NCBI GenBank assembly: GCA_021809105.1
Contig: JAKBAM010000002.1
Coordinates: 1-64,000, forward strand
DNA length: 64,000 nt
Reading direction: 5' to 3'
Source of the DNA: Actinomycetes bacterium
Lineage (GTDB): Bacteria; Actinomycetota; Acidimicrobiia; Acidimicrobiales; Palsa-688
The position numbers were made by a program, and so were the translations under genes. Each line of letters begins with the position of its first letter. The stretch's first letter is position 1. Below, piece by piece: positions 43,813 to 51,153 of the stretch. The notes below the pieces were generated by a model. It was not told the origin of the DNA and searched no databases. It saw only the letters and a list, made by a program, of their open reading frames with translations.

Positions 43813-44478
43813 ATGACCGCCGGGCCGGATCCTCTCAACGTCTGGGACCGGGCGCGGGGAGCACTCGATGTCGGCGACGGGGAGATGGTGGTGCTGCTCG
43901 GTGCGTCCGGGCAGGGCAAGACCGATTGGGTTCGCTCCTTGGTCGGCCTGGGCTGTGACTTCGACCGCTGCGATGCCTTCGACCGGCCGCTCACGAAGGA
44001 CCGCGTCCCCGACGTGCTGTCGTTGGTCCCCCAAAACGACGGGGTCTTCCTCTCCGAGAACGTGTGGACCAATGTGCAGGCCCCCCCGCACGCGCCGCCC
44101 TCCAACCGGTGCCACGCCGCGAATGCACTCGACTTGGTGGGGCTGAGCGACCGGGCGGGGGAGCCAGTGGGCAACCTCGGGGTGGGGGGGCGCCGGCGGG
44201 TGTGCCTGGCCCGGGCCATAGCCAGGCGCCGCCCGTTGCTCATCGTGGACGGGGAGCTGGACCCGACCCTCTGGAGCTTCTGGTCGTCGCTCATCTCCGG
44301 GATGCCGTGGCTGCACGGCGTGCTGGTGGCGACGAGCACCGCAGGCGAGGTGGCGTGGCGGGCCAACAGTGTGGCGCTCATCGACGATGGCGTTGTCGTG
44401 GGTCAGGGCCCCCTGGCGTCCCTAGCCGACAGCCGGGATCCGCGAGTCAAGGCCGGGATGGCCTGGGTCACCCCTTGA
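43813..44478 (+). CDS. ABC-ATPase-like protein with degenerate catalytic motifs
   Basis: 221 residues. Walker A is intact (GASGQGKT, residues 30-37) and a Q-loop is visible (LSLVPQNDGVFLSENVW). The signature is LGVGGRRRVCLARA instead of LSGGQ-type. Walker B reads LLIVDGELDPTL: Asp is kept but the following catalytic Glu position is Gly. The switch histidine is replaced (VLVATSTAGE). Nucleotide binding is likely; hydrolysis is doubtful. Ordinary ABC ATPases of this group are about 250 residues. It may regulate or partner the intact ATPase at 30709, or serve the RND protein. No permease of its own is adjacent. Confidence 0.7.
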   Translation: MTAGPDPLNVWDRARGALDVGDGEMVVLLGASGQGKTDWVRSLVGLGCDFDRCDAFDRPLTKDRVPDVLSLVPQNDGVFLSENVWTNVQAPPHAPPSNRCHAANALDLVGLSDRAGEPVGNLGVGGRRRVCLARAIARRRPLLIVDGELDPTLWSFWSSLISGMPWLHGVLVATSTAGEVAWRANSVALIDDGVVVGQGPLASLADSRDPRVKAGMAWVTP

Positions 44479-44499
44479 CGAAGCCGTAGAGTTGCCGCG

Positions 44500-44907
44500 A
44501 TGACCACTCCCGACCAGGTCAGGTCCGCAGTAGACGGCTATGTCACCCACTTCCAGGCGCGCGACCGCGACTCCTGGCTGGACCTCTTCGCGGAGGGGGC
44601 CAGTCTCATCGACCCCGTCCCCGCAGAGCCTGCGGTCGGTCGCGACGCCATAGGTGCTTTCTGGGACGCGATGGCGGGCATGGCCGAGCGTTTCAGCATC
44701 GAGGCCCGGTCCCTGCACGTGTGCGGGGATCAGGCTGCGCTCGTCTACACCCTCGTGGCGGGACCTGCCGAGGGTGGCGGCGTCTCCTTCGACGGCGTCG
44801 AGATATTCACGGTCGACGACGAGGGGCGCATCTCCTCGGCGGTGGCCTACTGGGATCCTTCCGAGATACACAAGGCGACCGCCGAGGCGGTGGCCACCTC
44901 CGGCTGA
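44500..44907 (+). CDS. NTF2/SnoaL-like protein, ketosteroid-isomerase type
   Basis: 135 residues with the cone-shaped NTF2 fold: VDGYVTHFQARDRDSWLDLF, IDPVPAEPAVGRDAIGAFWD, then alternating strands to AYWDPSEIH. The arrangement resembles delta-5-3-ketosteroid isomerase: Tyr in VDGYV and Asp in IDPV fall at the catalytic Tyr and Asp positions, while the second acid may be Glu (DGVEIFTV). Steroid isomerisation would suit a sterol-importing Mce cluster, but NTF2-like proteins vary widely. Starts 21 bases after the ABC-like gene and ends the co-directional block. Confidence 0.7.
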   Translation: MTTPDQVRSAVDGYVTHFQARDRDSWLDLFAEGASLIDPVPAEPAVGRDAIGAFWDAMAGMAERFSIEARSLHVCGDQAALVYTLVAGPAEGGGVSFDGVEIFTVDDEGRISSAVAYWDPSEIHKATAEAVATSG

Positions 44908-44913
44908 GGGGCG

Positions 44914-45300
44914 TCAGCCGTTGGCCCGGACGCGCTCCGCGGCGATGTGGAGCACCACCCGCTCGGTCTGGATCGGGTTGGCGTAGGGAGCGCCGGTGTA
45001 TTTGTGGCTGAGGTCGTCGATGTGCTGGCGCGCCACCGGGCCGGTGACAGAATCCTGCACCCGCCCCCGGACCTCGACGTAGTGGTAAGGGTTGTCGGCG
45101 TCTATCACCGTGACGGTGACCCGGGGATCATGTCGGATGTTGGCAAATTTCTGGCGGCCCACCTCGGTATTGATCAGCAGGTGCTCATCATTCGCATCGA
45201 CCCACATGACCTGGGTCATCGGCTGGCCGCTCGGCAGGAGGGTGGTGAGAGCAGCGAAGTTCTTGCCCTGTGCGAGGGTTTTGGCGCGGTCGTCGAGCAT
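44914..45300 (-). CDS. PPOX-class F420/FMN-dependent oxidoreductase
   Basis: 128 residues of the split-barrel pyridoxamine-phosphate-oxidase-like fold (NFAALTTLLPSGQPMTQVMW, HLLINTEVGRQKFANIRHDP, VTVTVIDADNPYHYVEVRG). This short form is the actinobacterial F420-dependent group. It reduces small substrates with F420H2 or binds flavin. It follows the aldo/keto reductase by nine bases and is probably in the same operon. Consistent with fbiD at 22.6 kb. Confidence 0.85.
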   Translation of the reverse strand: MLDDRAKTLAQGKNFAALTTLLPSGQPMTQVMWVDANDEHLLINTEVGRQKFANIRHDPRVTVTVIDADNPYHYVEVRGRVQDSVTGPVARQHIDDLSHKYTGAPYANPIQTERVVLHIAAERVRANG

Positions 45301-45309
45301 GATCCGAGC

Positions 45310-46344
45310 CTACGCCGGACTCCGGCGCCGGCGGAGGTTACGGTCGGTCAGGGACGGCGCCTGCCAACCGGCGTCGGACGTGTCGAAGTTGGTGCCGGGA
45401 GGCACGATCTCGTCGATGCGGTCGAGGACGCCGCCGTCGAGAACCACTTCCGGTGCGCCGAGCTGGCTCTCCAGCTGCTCCATCGTGCGGGGCCCGATGA
45501 TCGGCGAGGTGACCGCCGGGTGGGCCAGCGTCCACGCTACAGCCAGCTCCACGAGGGTTACGCCGAGGTCGTCGGCAACGGATTGCAGGGCGTCGACTGC
45601 CTCGAGCTTGTGGCGGTTGCCCGGTCGATCGAGGTCGTAGCGGTCGGGGAGGCGGGCGCTGCGGCGGCTGGTGTTCTCCTTGCCGGTCCCGAACTTCCCC
45701 GACAACCAGCCGCCCCCGAGCGGGCTCCACGGGATCACGCCCATGCCGTAGCTCTGGCACACCGGGAGGACGTCGGCCTCGATGCCGCGGGTGAGCATCG
45801 AGTACGGGGGTTGCTCGGTGGCGAAGCGCTCGAAGCCCCGACGCTCCGCCACCCAGTGGCTCTCGACGATCTGGTAGGCCGGGAACGTCGAGCATCCGAA
45901 GGCCCGGATCTTGCCGGCCCGGACCAAGTCGGTGAGGGCGCCGATCGTCTCGTCGATGGCGACGGTCGGATCAGGACGATGGATCTGGTAGAGGTCGATC
46001 CAGTCCGTACCCAGGCGGCGCAGGCTGCTGTCACACTCCGAGACGATCCAACGCCGGGAGTTGCCCGACATATTGGGATCATCGCCCATCGACCCGTGGA
46101 CCTTGGTGGCCAACACCACCCGATCGCGGTCGACCTGGCCCAGTGCTTTACCGACTATCTCCTCGGATTCACCGGCGGAGTACACGTCGGCAGTGTCGAT
46201 GAAGTTGATGCCAGCGTCGAGAGCTCGGTGGATGATCCGGATCGACTCATCATGGTCAGCATTGCCCCAAGTGCCGAACATCATCGCCCCGAGGCAGAGG
46301 GGGCTGACTTTGATTCCGGTGCGGCCGAGCGGTCTGTGATCCAT
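45310..46344 (-). CDS. Aldo/keto reductase
   Basis: 344 residues. The catalytic tetrad is visible: Asp and Tyr in FIDTADVYSAGESEEIVG, Lys in VVLATKVHG, His in IDLYQIHRPD. The C-terminal cofactor site is SPIIGPRTMEQLESQLG. It reduces carbonyls with NADPH; the substrate is unknown. The ATG at 46344 (MDHRPLGRTG) is the standard family start; a further reading frame to 46455 is not used. Confidence 0.88.
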   Translation of the reverse strand: MDHRPLGRTGIKVSPLCLGAMMFGTWGNADHDESIRIIHRALDAGINFIDTADVYSAGESEEIVGKALGQVDRDRVVLATKVHGSMGDDPNMSGNSRRWIVSECDSSLRRLGTDWIDLYQIHRPDPTVAIDETIGALTDLVRAGKIRAFGCSTFPAYQIVESHWVAERRGFERFATEQPPYSMLTRGIEADVLPVCQSYGMGVIPWSPLGGGWLSGKFGTGKENTSRRSARLPDRYDLDRPGNRHKLEAVDALQSVADDLGVTLVELAVAWTLAHPAVTSPIIGPRTMEQLESQLGAPEVVLDGGVLDRIDEIVPPGTNFDTSDAGWQAPSLTDRNLRRRRSPA

Positions 46345-46379
46345 GGGAGGGAGCCTACGACCGAACCTACGCCAACCTG

Positions 46380-46688
46380 CTACGCCAAGCGGCGCTCGGC
46401 CTCGTTGCGCTGCGCCCAGAGAGCCCGGCGACGCTTCCAGAACGGGGTTTTCCATACCTTGAAGCCAGGGCGCCGTCCGGGCTTGGGAACCTTGGACGGC
46501 GGGGGAGAGGCATGGCGGCCGAGATCATGGCGACCAGTCGGACACTTCAGGTCTGCGTCGTCGATGCTGTCGGCATCGAGAACGACCTGGTGCAGCTGCA
46601 GCCGAGCCTCCTGGCGCACGTGACGAGCGCTGCGCTTGCGGTGGCCGTAAGCGTCGGGAAGTTGGAGTTCGTCGGTGGTCCTGCTCAT
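46380..46688 (-). CDS. Small basic hypothetical protein
   Basis: 102 residues, supported by a perfect AGGAGG ribosome site eight bases before the ATG. Basic and Arg/His-rich, with a C-terminal segment KVPKPGRRPGFKVWKTPFWK and a RRALWAQRNEAERR end. No cysteine or membrane segment. Family unknown. It lies downstream of orn on the same strand with a 123-base, AT-rich gap. Confidence 0.55.
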   Translation of the reverse strand: MSRTTDELQLPDAYGHRKRSARHVRQEARLQLHQVVLDADSIDDADLKCPTGRHDLGRHASPPPSKVPKPGRRPGFKVWKTPFWKRRRALWAQRNEAERRLA

Positions 46689-46811
46689 TGCGGGTACCTC
46701 CTGAGCGTCCGGTTTGCGCCGGGTTCCTTCGTTCCCATCGTTGCATGTCTGAGTCCGAATGAAAAGGGTATTTACCGCATTGAAAACTGAGAAGTTCCCA
46801 AGGGGCTCGAG

Positions 46812-47363
46812 TCAAGAGGCGGGGTCGGGGGCGCCCTTGAACACCGCGCTGCGGTAGTAGCGCAACTCCTCGATGCTCTCGACGATGTCGCCCATGGCCC
46901 GGTGCGAGCCTCGCTTGCGGGGCGCGGCGCTTACCGCGTCCGGGTACCACCGCCGGGCCAGCTCCTTGACCGTGGAGACGTCCACGGAGCGGTAGTGGAG
47001 GTAGGCCTCGACCTTCGGCAGCTGGGCCGCCAGGAAGCGACGATCGGTGCCGATGCTGTTGCCGCAGAGGGGTACCGTCCCCGCTTCTGGGATGTGCGAG
47101 CGGAGGAACTCGAGGGTGGCCTCGCCCGCCTCCTCGAGGGTCATGGAGGACGATTCGATGGCCGCGATCAGCCCACTGCGGGTGTGCATGGCCCGCACTA
47201 CATCGTCCATCCCGTCCAGCTGCTCCGCGCTGGCACCGATGACCAGGTCCGGTCCCTCGGCGACGACGTTGAGCTCGTCGTCGGTCACGAGCGTGGCGAT
47301 CTCGACGATGACATGATGGTCAGGTTGTAGGCCGGTCATCTCGAGGTCCATCCAGGCGAGCAT
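46812..47363 (-). CDS. orn: Oligoribonuclease
   Basis: 183 residues of the DEDDh exonuclease family: WMDLEMTGLQPDHHVIVEIA (Asp, Glu), CGNSIGTDRRFL (Asp), and HRAMGDI (His, Asp). It degrades two- to five-base RNA fragments, an essential last step of mRNA decay in actinobacteria and also of pGpG. Divergent from dut with 78 bases between starts. Confidence 0.93.
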   Translation of the reverse strand: MLAWMDLEMTGLQPDHHVIVEIATLVTDDELNVVAEGPDLVIGASAEQLDGMDDVVRAMHTRSGLIAAIESSSMTLEEAGEATLEFLRSHIPEAGTVPLCGNSIGTDRRFLAAQLPKVEAYLHYRSVDVSTVKELARRWYPDAVSAAPRKRGSHRAMGDIVESIEELRYYRSAVFKGAPDPAS

Positions 47364-47441
47364 CGAGGTGACACTAGTTCGCGCTCTTCGACGGTCCTTG
47401 CGCCTAGTCTTCTTCGCATCGGCGCCAGTACCCTGCTGGGC

Positions 47442-47879
47442 ATGTTGGAGCTGCCCGTCGTGCGCCTCGACGAAGACCTACCCCTGCCCAGCTACGCCCG
47501 CCCTGGTGACGCCGGGTTGGACTTGCGGGCTCGCGTCGGGGTCGTGGTCGCCCCCAGCGGTGGCCGGGCGCTGGTGCCCACCGGTGTGAGGATCGCCATC
47601 CCCAACGGGTATGCCGGCCTCGTGCTGCCCCGCAGCGGCAACGCGCTGCGCCACGGCGTCACCTTGGCCAACAGCCCCGGGCTGATCGACTCCGGCTACC
47701 GCGACGAGCTGCAGGTGATCATCTTGAACACCGATCCCGACGAGCCATTCAGGATCGAGCGCGGGGACCGTGTCGCGCAGCTCGTCATCCAGGCTGTCGC
47801 CCCCGTGATGCTCGTACCAGTCGATGCCCTCGATGAGTCGGTGCGCGGCGCCGGCGGGTTCGGGCACACGGGGCGCTGA
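47442..47879 (+). CDS. dut: dUTP pyrophosphatase
   Basis: 145 residues, trimeric dUTPase. Motif 1 PGDAGLDLRA, motif 2 PRSGNALRHGV, motif 3 GLIDSGYRDELQVIILN, motif 4 RGDRVAQLVI and the C-terminal motif 5 GAGGFGHTGR are complete. It removes dUTP and gives dUMP for thymidylate synthesis. The glycosylase gene starts two bases after the stop, so a DNA-uracil/oxidative damage pair is formed. Confidence 0.94.
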   Translation: MLELPVVRLDEDLPLPSYARPGDAGLDLRARVGVVVAPSGGRALVPTGVRIAIPNGYAGLVLPRSGNALRHGVTLANSPGLIDSGYRDELQVIILNTDPDEPFRIERGDRVAQLVIQAVAPVMLVPVDALDESVRGAGGFGHTGR

Positions 47880-47881
47880 GC

Positions 47882-48760
47882 ATGCCGGAGCTGCCCGAGG
47901 TCGAGGCGCTGGCCCGGTACCTCACCGCTCAGGTCCAGGGAACGACGATCACACGCGTGGAGGTGGGTGCACTCTCCGCGTTGAAGACCTTCGAACCGCC
48001 GATCGACTCGCTGCAGGGTCGCACTCTGGGCGGCGTGAGCCGGCGGGGCAAGTATCTCTGCATTCTCACGTGCGATCCGCGGGGCGAAGCAGAGCGGTGG
48101 CTGGTGGTGCATCTCTCCCGGGCCGGATGGGTGCAGTGGCGCACGACGGTGCCGGCCGCGCGCACCAAGCCGGGCCGGGGCCCGCTGGCGCTGAGGGTTG
48201 GCCTGTCCAGCGGTGCTGGCTTCGACATCACCGAGCAGGGGACCGAGAAGCGATTGGCCCTGTGGGTCGTCGATGACCCCAATTCGGTCCAAGGCGTGGC
48301 CCGCCTGGGACCCGATCCCCTCGGGGAGGGCTTCGATGCCCTCACCCTGGCGACGGCGCTGGGCGGAAGGCCGGGCAACTTGAAATCGGTGCTCACCGAT
48401 CAGTCGGTGATCGCCGGCGTGGGCAACGCCTACTCTGACGAGGCCCTCCACCGGGCCCGGATGTCGCCGTTCAAACCAGCCGGGAAGCTGACGCCTGAGG
48501 AGATTGACCGCCTGTACCGGGCGCTCACCGGTGTGCTCGCAGATGCGTCGGCCCGCTCGACCGGGTTGCCGGCGAAGGGCCTCAAGGACGAGAAGCGAAG
48601 CGGGATGGCGGTGCACGGCCGCACGGGCGAGGTCTGCCCGGTGTGCGGCGACACGGTGCGCCAGGTGAGCTTCGCTACCAAGGCCTTGCAGTACTGCCCC
48701 ACTTGCCAGACGGGGGGCAAGCCGCTCGCCGACCGGCGACTTTCGCGGCTTCTCAAGTGA
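47882..48760 (+). CDS. Fpg/Nei-family DNA glycosylase
   Basis: 292 residues. N-terminal Pro-2 nucleophile and Glu-3 (MPELPEVEALARYL), the conserved Lys in RRGKYLCIL, H2TH helix region around VIAGVGNAYSDEALHRARMS, and a C-terminal zinc finger with four cysteines (CPVCG...CPTCQTGG). It excises oxidised bases and cleaves the AP site. The GEVCPVCGDTV finger and overall length suit either Fpg or Nei2. Coupled to the next gene by GTGA. Confidence 0.9.
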   Translation: MPELPEVEALARYLTAQVQGTTITRVEVGALSALKTFEPPIDSLQGRTLGGVSRRGKYLCILTCDPRGEAERWLVVHLSRAGWVQWRTTVPAARTKPGRGPLALRVGLSSGAGFDITEQGTEKRLALWVVDDPNSVQGVARLGPDPLGEGFDALTLATALGGRPGNLKSVLTDQSVIAGVGNAYSDEALHRARMSPFKPAGKLTPEEIDRLYRALTGVLADASARSTGLPAKGLKDEKRSGMAVHGRTGEVCPVCGDTVRQVSFATKALQYCPTCQTGGKPLADRRLSRLLK

Positions 48761-49332
48761 CCGATCCCGAGAGCCCGGATCCGGCGCAAGCCCGTCCAGC
48801 GGGCAACGACCTGGTGTACCGGAGCATCCGGTGGCAACGAGCCGCCAGCGGCGCCCTGCGGTGGTGGAACGACGCCGAGGCCAAATGGGTCCGATTCAAC
48901 CCTGGCGATGACGCACCTCCCCGTCCCCCCGGATGGGAGCGGGCCCGCCGCAGCGCCGGGCTGCACATCGAGCGGCCGCCGTGGCGCAGCCCGTACCGCA
49001 TCATCCCCCTGATCCTCGTCTTCATCGTCATCGTCGTCGGCGCGGTGCAAGCGCTGCGGGGATCCGGTGGTCAGGCAGCGGCCGAGTCGAAAGCAGCCAA
49101 CGCCCTGGTAGGCAAGTGCCTGGTACAGAACGGGACTGCCGGCGGCGAGCCCCGCTACGGCGCCACGGGCGTTTCTTGCTCAGCGGTCGGTGCCGTCGTC
49201 AAGGTGACCAAGGTGCTCCCCGGTACCCCGGGTGCTCCTCGGTGTCCTCAAGGGACCACCAGCGTGCAGCTGGCGTACAACGGCGTCCGCTACCCACACC
49301 AGCTGTGCGTCGTGGTCAACGGAGGGGGCTGA
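48757..49332 (+). CDS. Membrane-anchored protein with LppU-like outer domain
   Basis: 191 residues. About 80 cytoplasmic residues with a tryptophan-rich stretch (WQRAASGALRWWND), a membrane helix (IIPLILVFIVIVVGAVQAL), then a small outer domain with four cysteines (GKCLVQNG, VSCSAVGAVVKV, PRCPQGTTSV, HQLCVVV). The outer part resembles LppU/SCO3897-type domains. Function unknown. GTG start overlaps the glycosylase stop. Confidence 0.65.
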   Translation: MTDPESPDPAQARPAGNDLVYRSIRWQRAASGALRWWNDAEAKWVRFNPGDDAPPRPPGWERARRSAGLHIERPPWRSPYRIIPLILVFIVIVVGAVQALRGSGGQAAAESKAANALVGKCLVQNGTAGGEPRYGATGVSCSAVGAVVKVTKVLPGTPGAPRCPQGTTSVQLAYNGVRYPHQLCVVVNGGG

Positions 49333-49389
49333 GCGCCCCGCCGTTGGTTCGACTCCTCGAGGGACGCGGTGCTACTGTGCGAGCCCACT

Positions 49390-49462
49390 GCGGACGTGGC
49401 TCAGCTGGTAGAGCATCACCTTGCCAAGGTGAGGGTCGCGGGTTCGAATCCCGTCGTCCGCT
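49390..49462 (+). tRNA. tRNA-Gly (anticodon GCC)
   Basis: 73 bases with a seven-pair acceptor stem (GCGGACG with CGTCCGC), D-arm, anticodon stem CACCT/AGGTG around loop TTGCCAA (GCC), and T-arm GCGGG-TTCGAAT-CCCGT. CCA is not encoded. Downstream comes an accessory toxin-antitoxin region, as often beside tRNA genes. Confidence 0.95.
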
Positions 49463-49585
49463 CTCGAAATTCGCTGCTGTCGTTGCCGGTCAGGGCCGCA
49501 GCAACGCTCTGACAGTCGACGGGAAGCAAATCGAGTGATCGAGCCCCCGAGTGCCAGCACCCCAGCGAGCGCCCTGCGCCCTGTC
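49463..49585 (+). other. tRNA-Gly to vapB spacer
   Basis: No gene seen. I searched for another copy of the tRNA 3' end in the following region, as a phage or island attachment site would leave, and saw none. Confidence 0.4.
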
Positions 49586-49614
49586 GTATATACCGGTTGA
49601 CCACCCGTATATAC
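49586..49614 (+). promoter_or_regulatory. Double GTATATAC operator and leaderless promoter of vapB
   Basis: Two identical 8-bp palindromes GTATATAC at 49586-49593 and 49607-49614, centres 21 bases apart, which puts them on the same DNA face. The second contains the -10 element TATACT (49610-49615), six bases before the GTG of the antitoxin, so the transcript would begin at or near the start codon. Autoregulation by the antitoxin is the expected meaning. Confidence 0.6.
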
Positions 49615-49620
49615 TGAGGC

Positions 49621-49758
49621 GTGGCGAAGCACCTGGTGGATCTGGACGAGGAGATGCTCGACTCGGCGCGCGCTGAGCTTGGTACGACCACCATCAAGGA
49701 CACGGTCAACGAAGCCCTGCGCAGGGCGACGAGCCGCCGGGAGCAGAGCGTTGCCTGA
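49621..49758 (+). CDS. VapB-type antitoxin, short/truncated, without toxin
   Basis: 45 residues: MAKHLVDLDEEMLDSARAEL, a TTIKDTVNEALRRA ribbon-helix-helix, then an early end at SRREQSVA. This is the N-terminal DNA-binding half of VapB antitoxins, which usually run to 70-85 residues; the toxin-binding tail is missing. No PIN toxin follows. The DNA-binding part could still act as a repressor at the double operator. Leaderless GTG start. Confidence 0.65.
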   Translation: MAKHLVDLDEEMLDSARAELGTTTIKDTVNEALRRATSRREQSVA

Positions 49759-49877
49759 GTAGTACTCTCAATGCTACACGCCTGTAGAGGGGACGTCGTA
49801 CGCGGGCAGAGGCCGTTCGCCCGGCCGTCCCAACGTTGGTCTCGTGAGCCGGTGTCAAGCCGGCACCGCCGCCGACA

Positions 49878-50255
49878 TCACAGGTGGACGAACACGTCCT
49901 CGCCCTCGACTTCGACACGATATGTCGTCAGCGGCGCGGGCTTTCTGCCCAATGCGATGAGCCGGCGCGACCACCGGGGCATGTTCCGCCCTGCGAAGCC
50001 CGGCGTCCAGTCCCTGTTCTCGCCAGTACACAGGTCGAAGCGAGAGTTGTGCCAGGGACACTGCACCTCGCCTTCGGAGAACCGCGGGCCGCCCGGACCG
50101 GTGGTGAGTGACAAACCCAGATGAGGGCAGCGGTTACGCGCGGCGTGCAACGCTTCGCCGACCTGGCCGACGATGACTGCGGTGCCGCCCGCAGTCAGGC
50201 TGTGCAGCCGTCCGTCTGCGAGCTCCGAGAATGTGCCGACCCTGACGCGCGCCAT
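49878..50255 (-). CDS. Rieske-type [2Fe-2S] ferredoxin-like protein
   Basis: 125 residues. The Rieske motifs CPHLGLSL and CPWHNSRFDLCTG supply two Cys and two His ligands. Small stand-alone Rieske proteins feed electrons to oxygenases; no oxygenase is adjacent. A GGAG ribosome site precedes the ATG. Embedded in the toxin-antitoxin region but not itself part of one. Confidence 0.85.
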   Translation of the reverse strand: MARVRVGTFSELADGRLHSLTAGGTAVIVGQVGEALHAARNRCPHLGLSLTTGPGGPRFSEGEVQCPWHNSRFDLCTGENRDWTPGFAGRNMPRWSRRLIALGRKPAPLTTYRVEVEGEDVFVHL

Positions 50256-50323
50256 GAGCTGTCTCCTTCCCCTCCCATCTTCCTACCACGGGGTCGCCAG
50301 CCGGCGCTCGTGCCTGCGGTCCT

Positions 50324-50759
50324 TTATGGCTGGTCCGGCAGGTCGACTACGGCCAGCGCGGACTCCAGGCCGGTGAAGTCGCTGCCGTTGCGGGTCGGCA
50401 GCTTCAGGCCCTGGCGCGCTGCGGTCGCGGCGATTTGCAAGTCCATGCGCCGTGGCCGTGGGTTGCAGCCGTGTTGGCGTACGAGGCTCGTGGCGTACGA
50501 GGCTGGCCAGTGCCCCGTAGTACTCGGCCGTGGTCACATCGAACGACAGCACCTCGAACCGGTCCAGGGTCACCTGCACGCGCCGGCGGCGAGACATCTG
50601 GGTCAGCGGGTCGCTTGCGGCGGCCACGCCCTACTGCAGCTCGCCGATCGTCACTGCCGATACCGCGACCTCGTCGGCAACCTCGGCGACCCGCGCGGCC
50701 GGGAAGTCGATCACCACCGAGGTATCCAACAGGGCACGACGCGGCACGCTGGAGGTCAA
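50324..50759 (-). pseudogene. Broken vapC (PIN-domain toxin)
   Basis: Starts in overlap with the Phd antitoxin stop (TTG at 50759) and reads RRALLDTSVVIDFPAARV and VSAVTIGELQ, typical of VapC, then hits a TAG at 50631-50633. Frame continues with MSRRRRVQVTLDRFEVLSFD and TTAEYYGALASLVR, then shifts at a 16-bp tandem duplication. Removing one copy restores the expected PRPRRMDLQIAATA and TRNGSDFTGL to the TAA at 50324. Two separate lesions; the toxin is dead. Confidence 0.85.
50475..50506 (+). repeat. 16-bp tandem duplication that disrupts vapC
   Basis: TGGCGTACGAGGCTCG (50475-50490) repeated at 50491-50506 with one base changed. Sixteen is not a multiple of three, so it shifts the vapC frame; deleting one copy gives a clean PIN-domain reading frame. 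Confidence 0.85.
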
Positions 50760-51043
50760 TGTCGCTGCCGGTCGAACGGGTCGGTGGACTCATCCGGGCC
50801 GAAAATATCGTCGGTGGCAGCCAAATCGTTCCGCCAAGTCATCGAATCTCGCACCGCCTCCGCGGCAAACGCCTCAGCCACCTCAGCGACGGGCAGGAAC
50901 CGACGCCGGCCCGAATCCCGCTGATGTGGCACCACATCGACCACCGGACGACCGTTGACGGTCACCACGAAGGACTCGCCCTGGGCCACCCGGCGCATGA
51001 CTGCCGCGTTGTCGTTACGCAACTCGGATTGCTTTATCACCAC
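50756..51043 (-). CDS. Phd/YefM-type antitoxin
   Basis: 95 residues. VIKQSELRNDNAAVMRRVAQ and GESFVVTVNGRPVVDVVP are the Phd/YefM DNA-binding fold; the tail FAAEAVRDSMTWRNDLAA is the toxin-binding helix. GTG start. Its cognate toxin downstream is broken, so the antitoxin is now free-standing. A possible -10 TATACG lies about ten bases upstream. Confidence 0.8.
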   Translation of the reverse strand: MVIKQSELRNDNAAVMRRVAQGESFVVTVNGRPVVDVVPHQRDSGRRRFLPVAEVAEAFAAEAVRDSMTWRNDLAATDDIFGPDESTDPFDRQRH

Positions 51044-51130
51044 ACTTACCGTATAGCTAGATTATGGCGTGTTTGTAGCGCTCCGATGCGTACGGCCAGC
51101 GTCATCGACCTTGGCCGCCGCAGCGACGTC

Positions 51131-51136
51131 TATAAT
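51131..51136 (+). promoter_or_regulatory. TATAAT element reading antisense into vapC
   Basis: A perfect -10 hexamer on the plus strand just beyond the 3' end of the intact vapC gene. A transcript from here would run antisense through vapC and vapB. No good -35 is visible. Tentative. Confidence 0.25.
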
Positions 51137-51153
51137 GCCCGATGATCGATCGG

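Noticed and set aside
44947-46623. 558-residue plus-strand frame
   Set aside because: Runs antisense through the PPOX and aldo/keto reductase genes, both of which have catalytic motifs.
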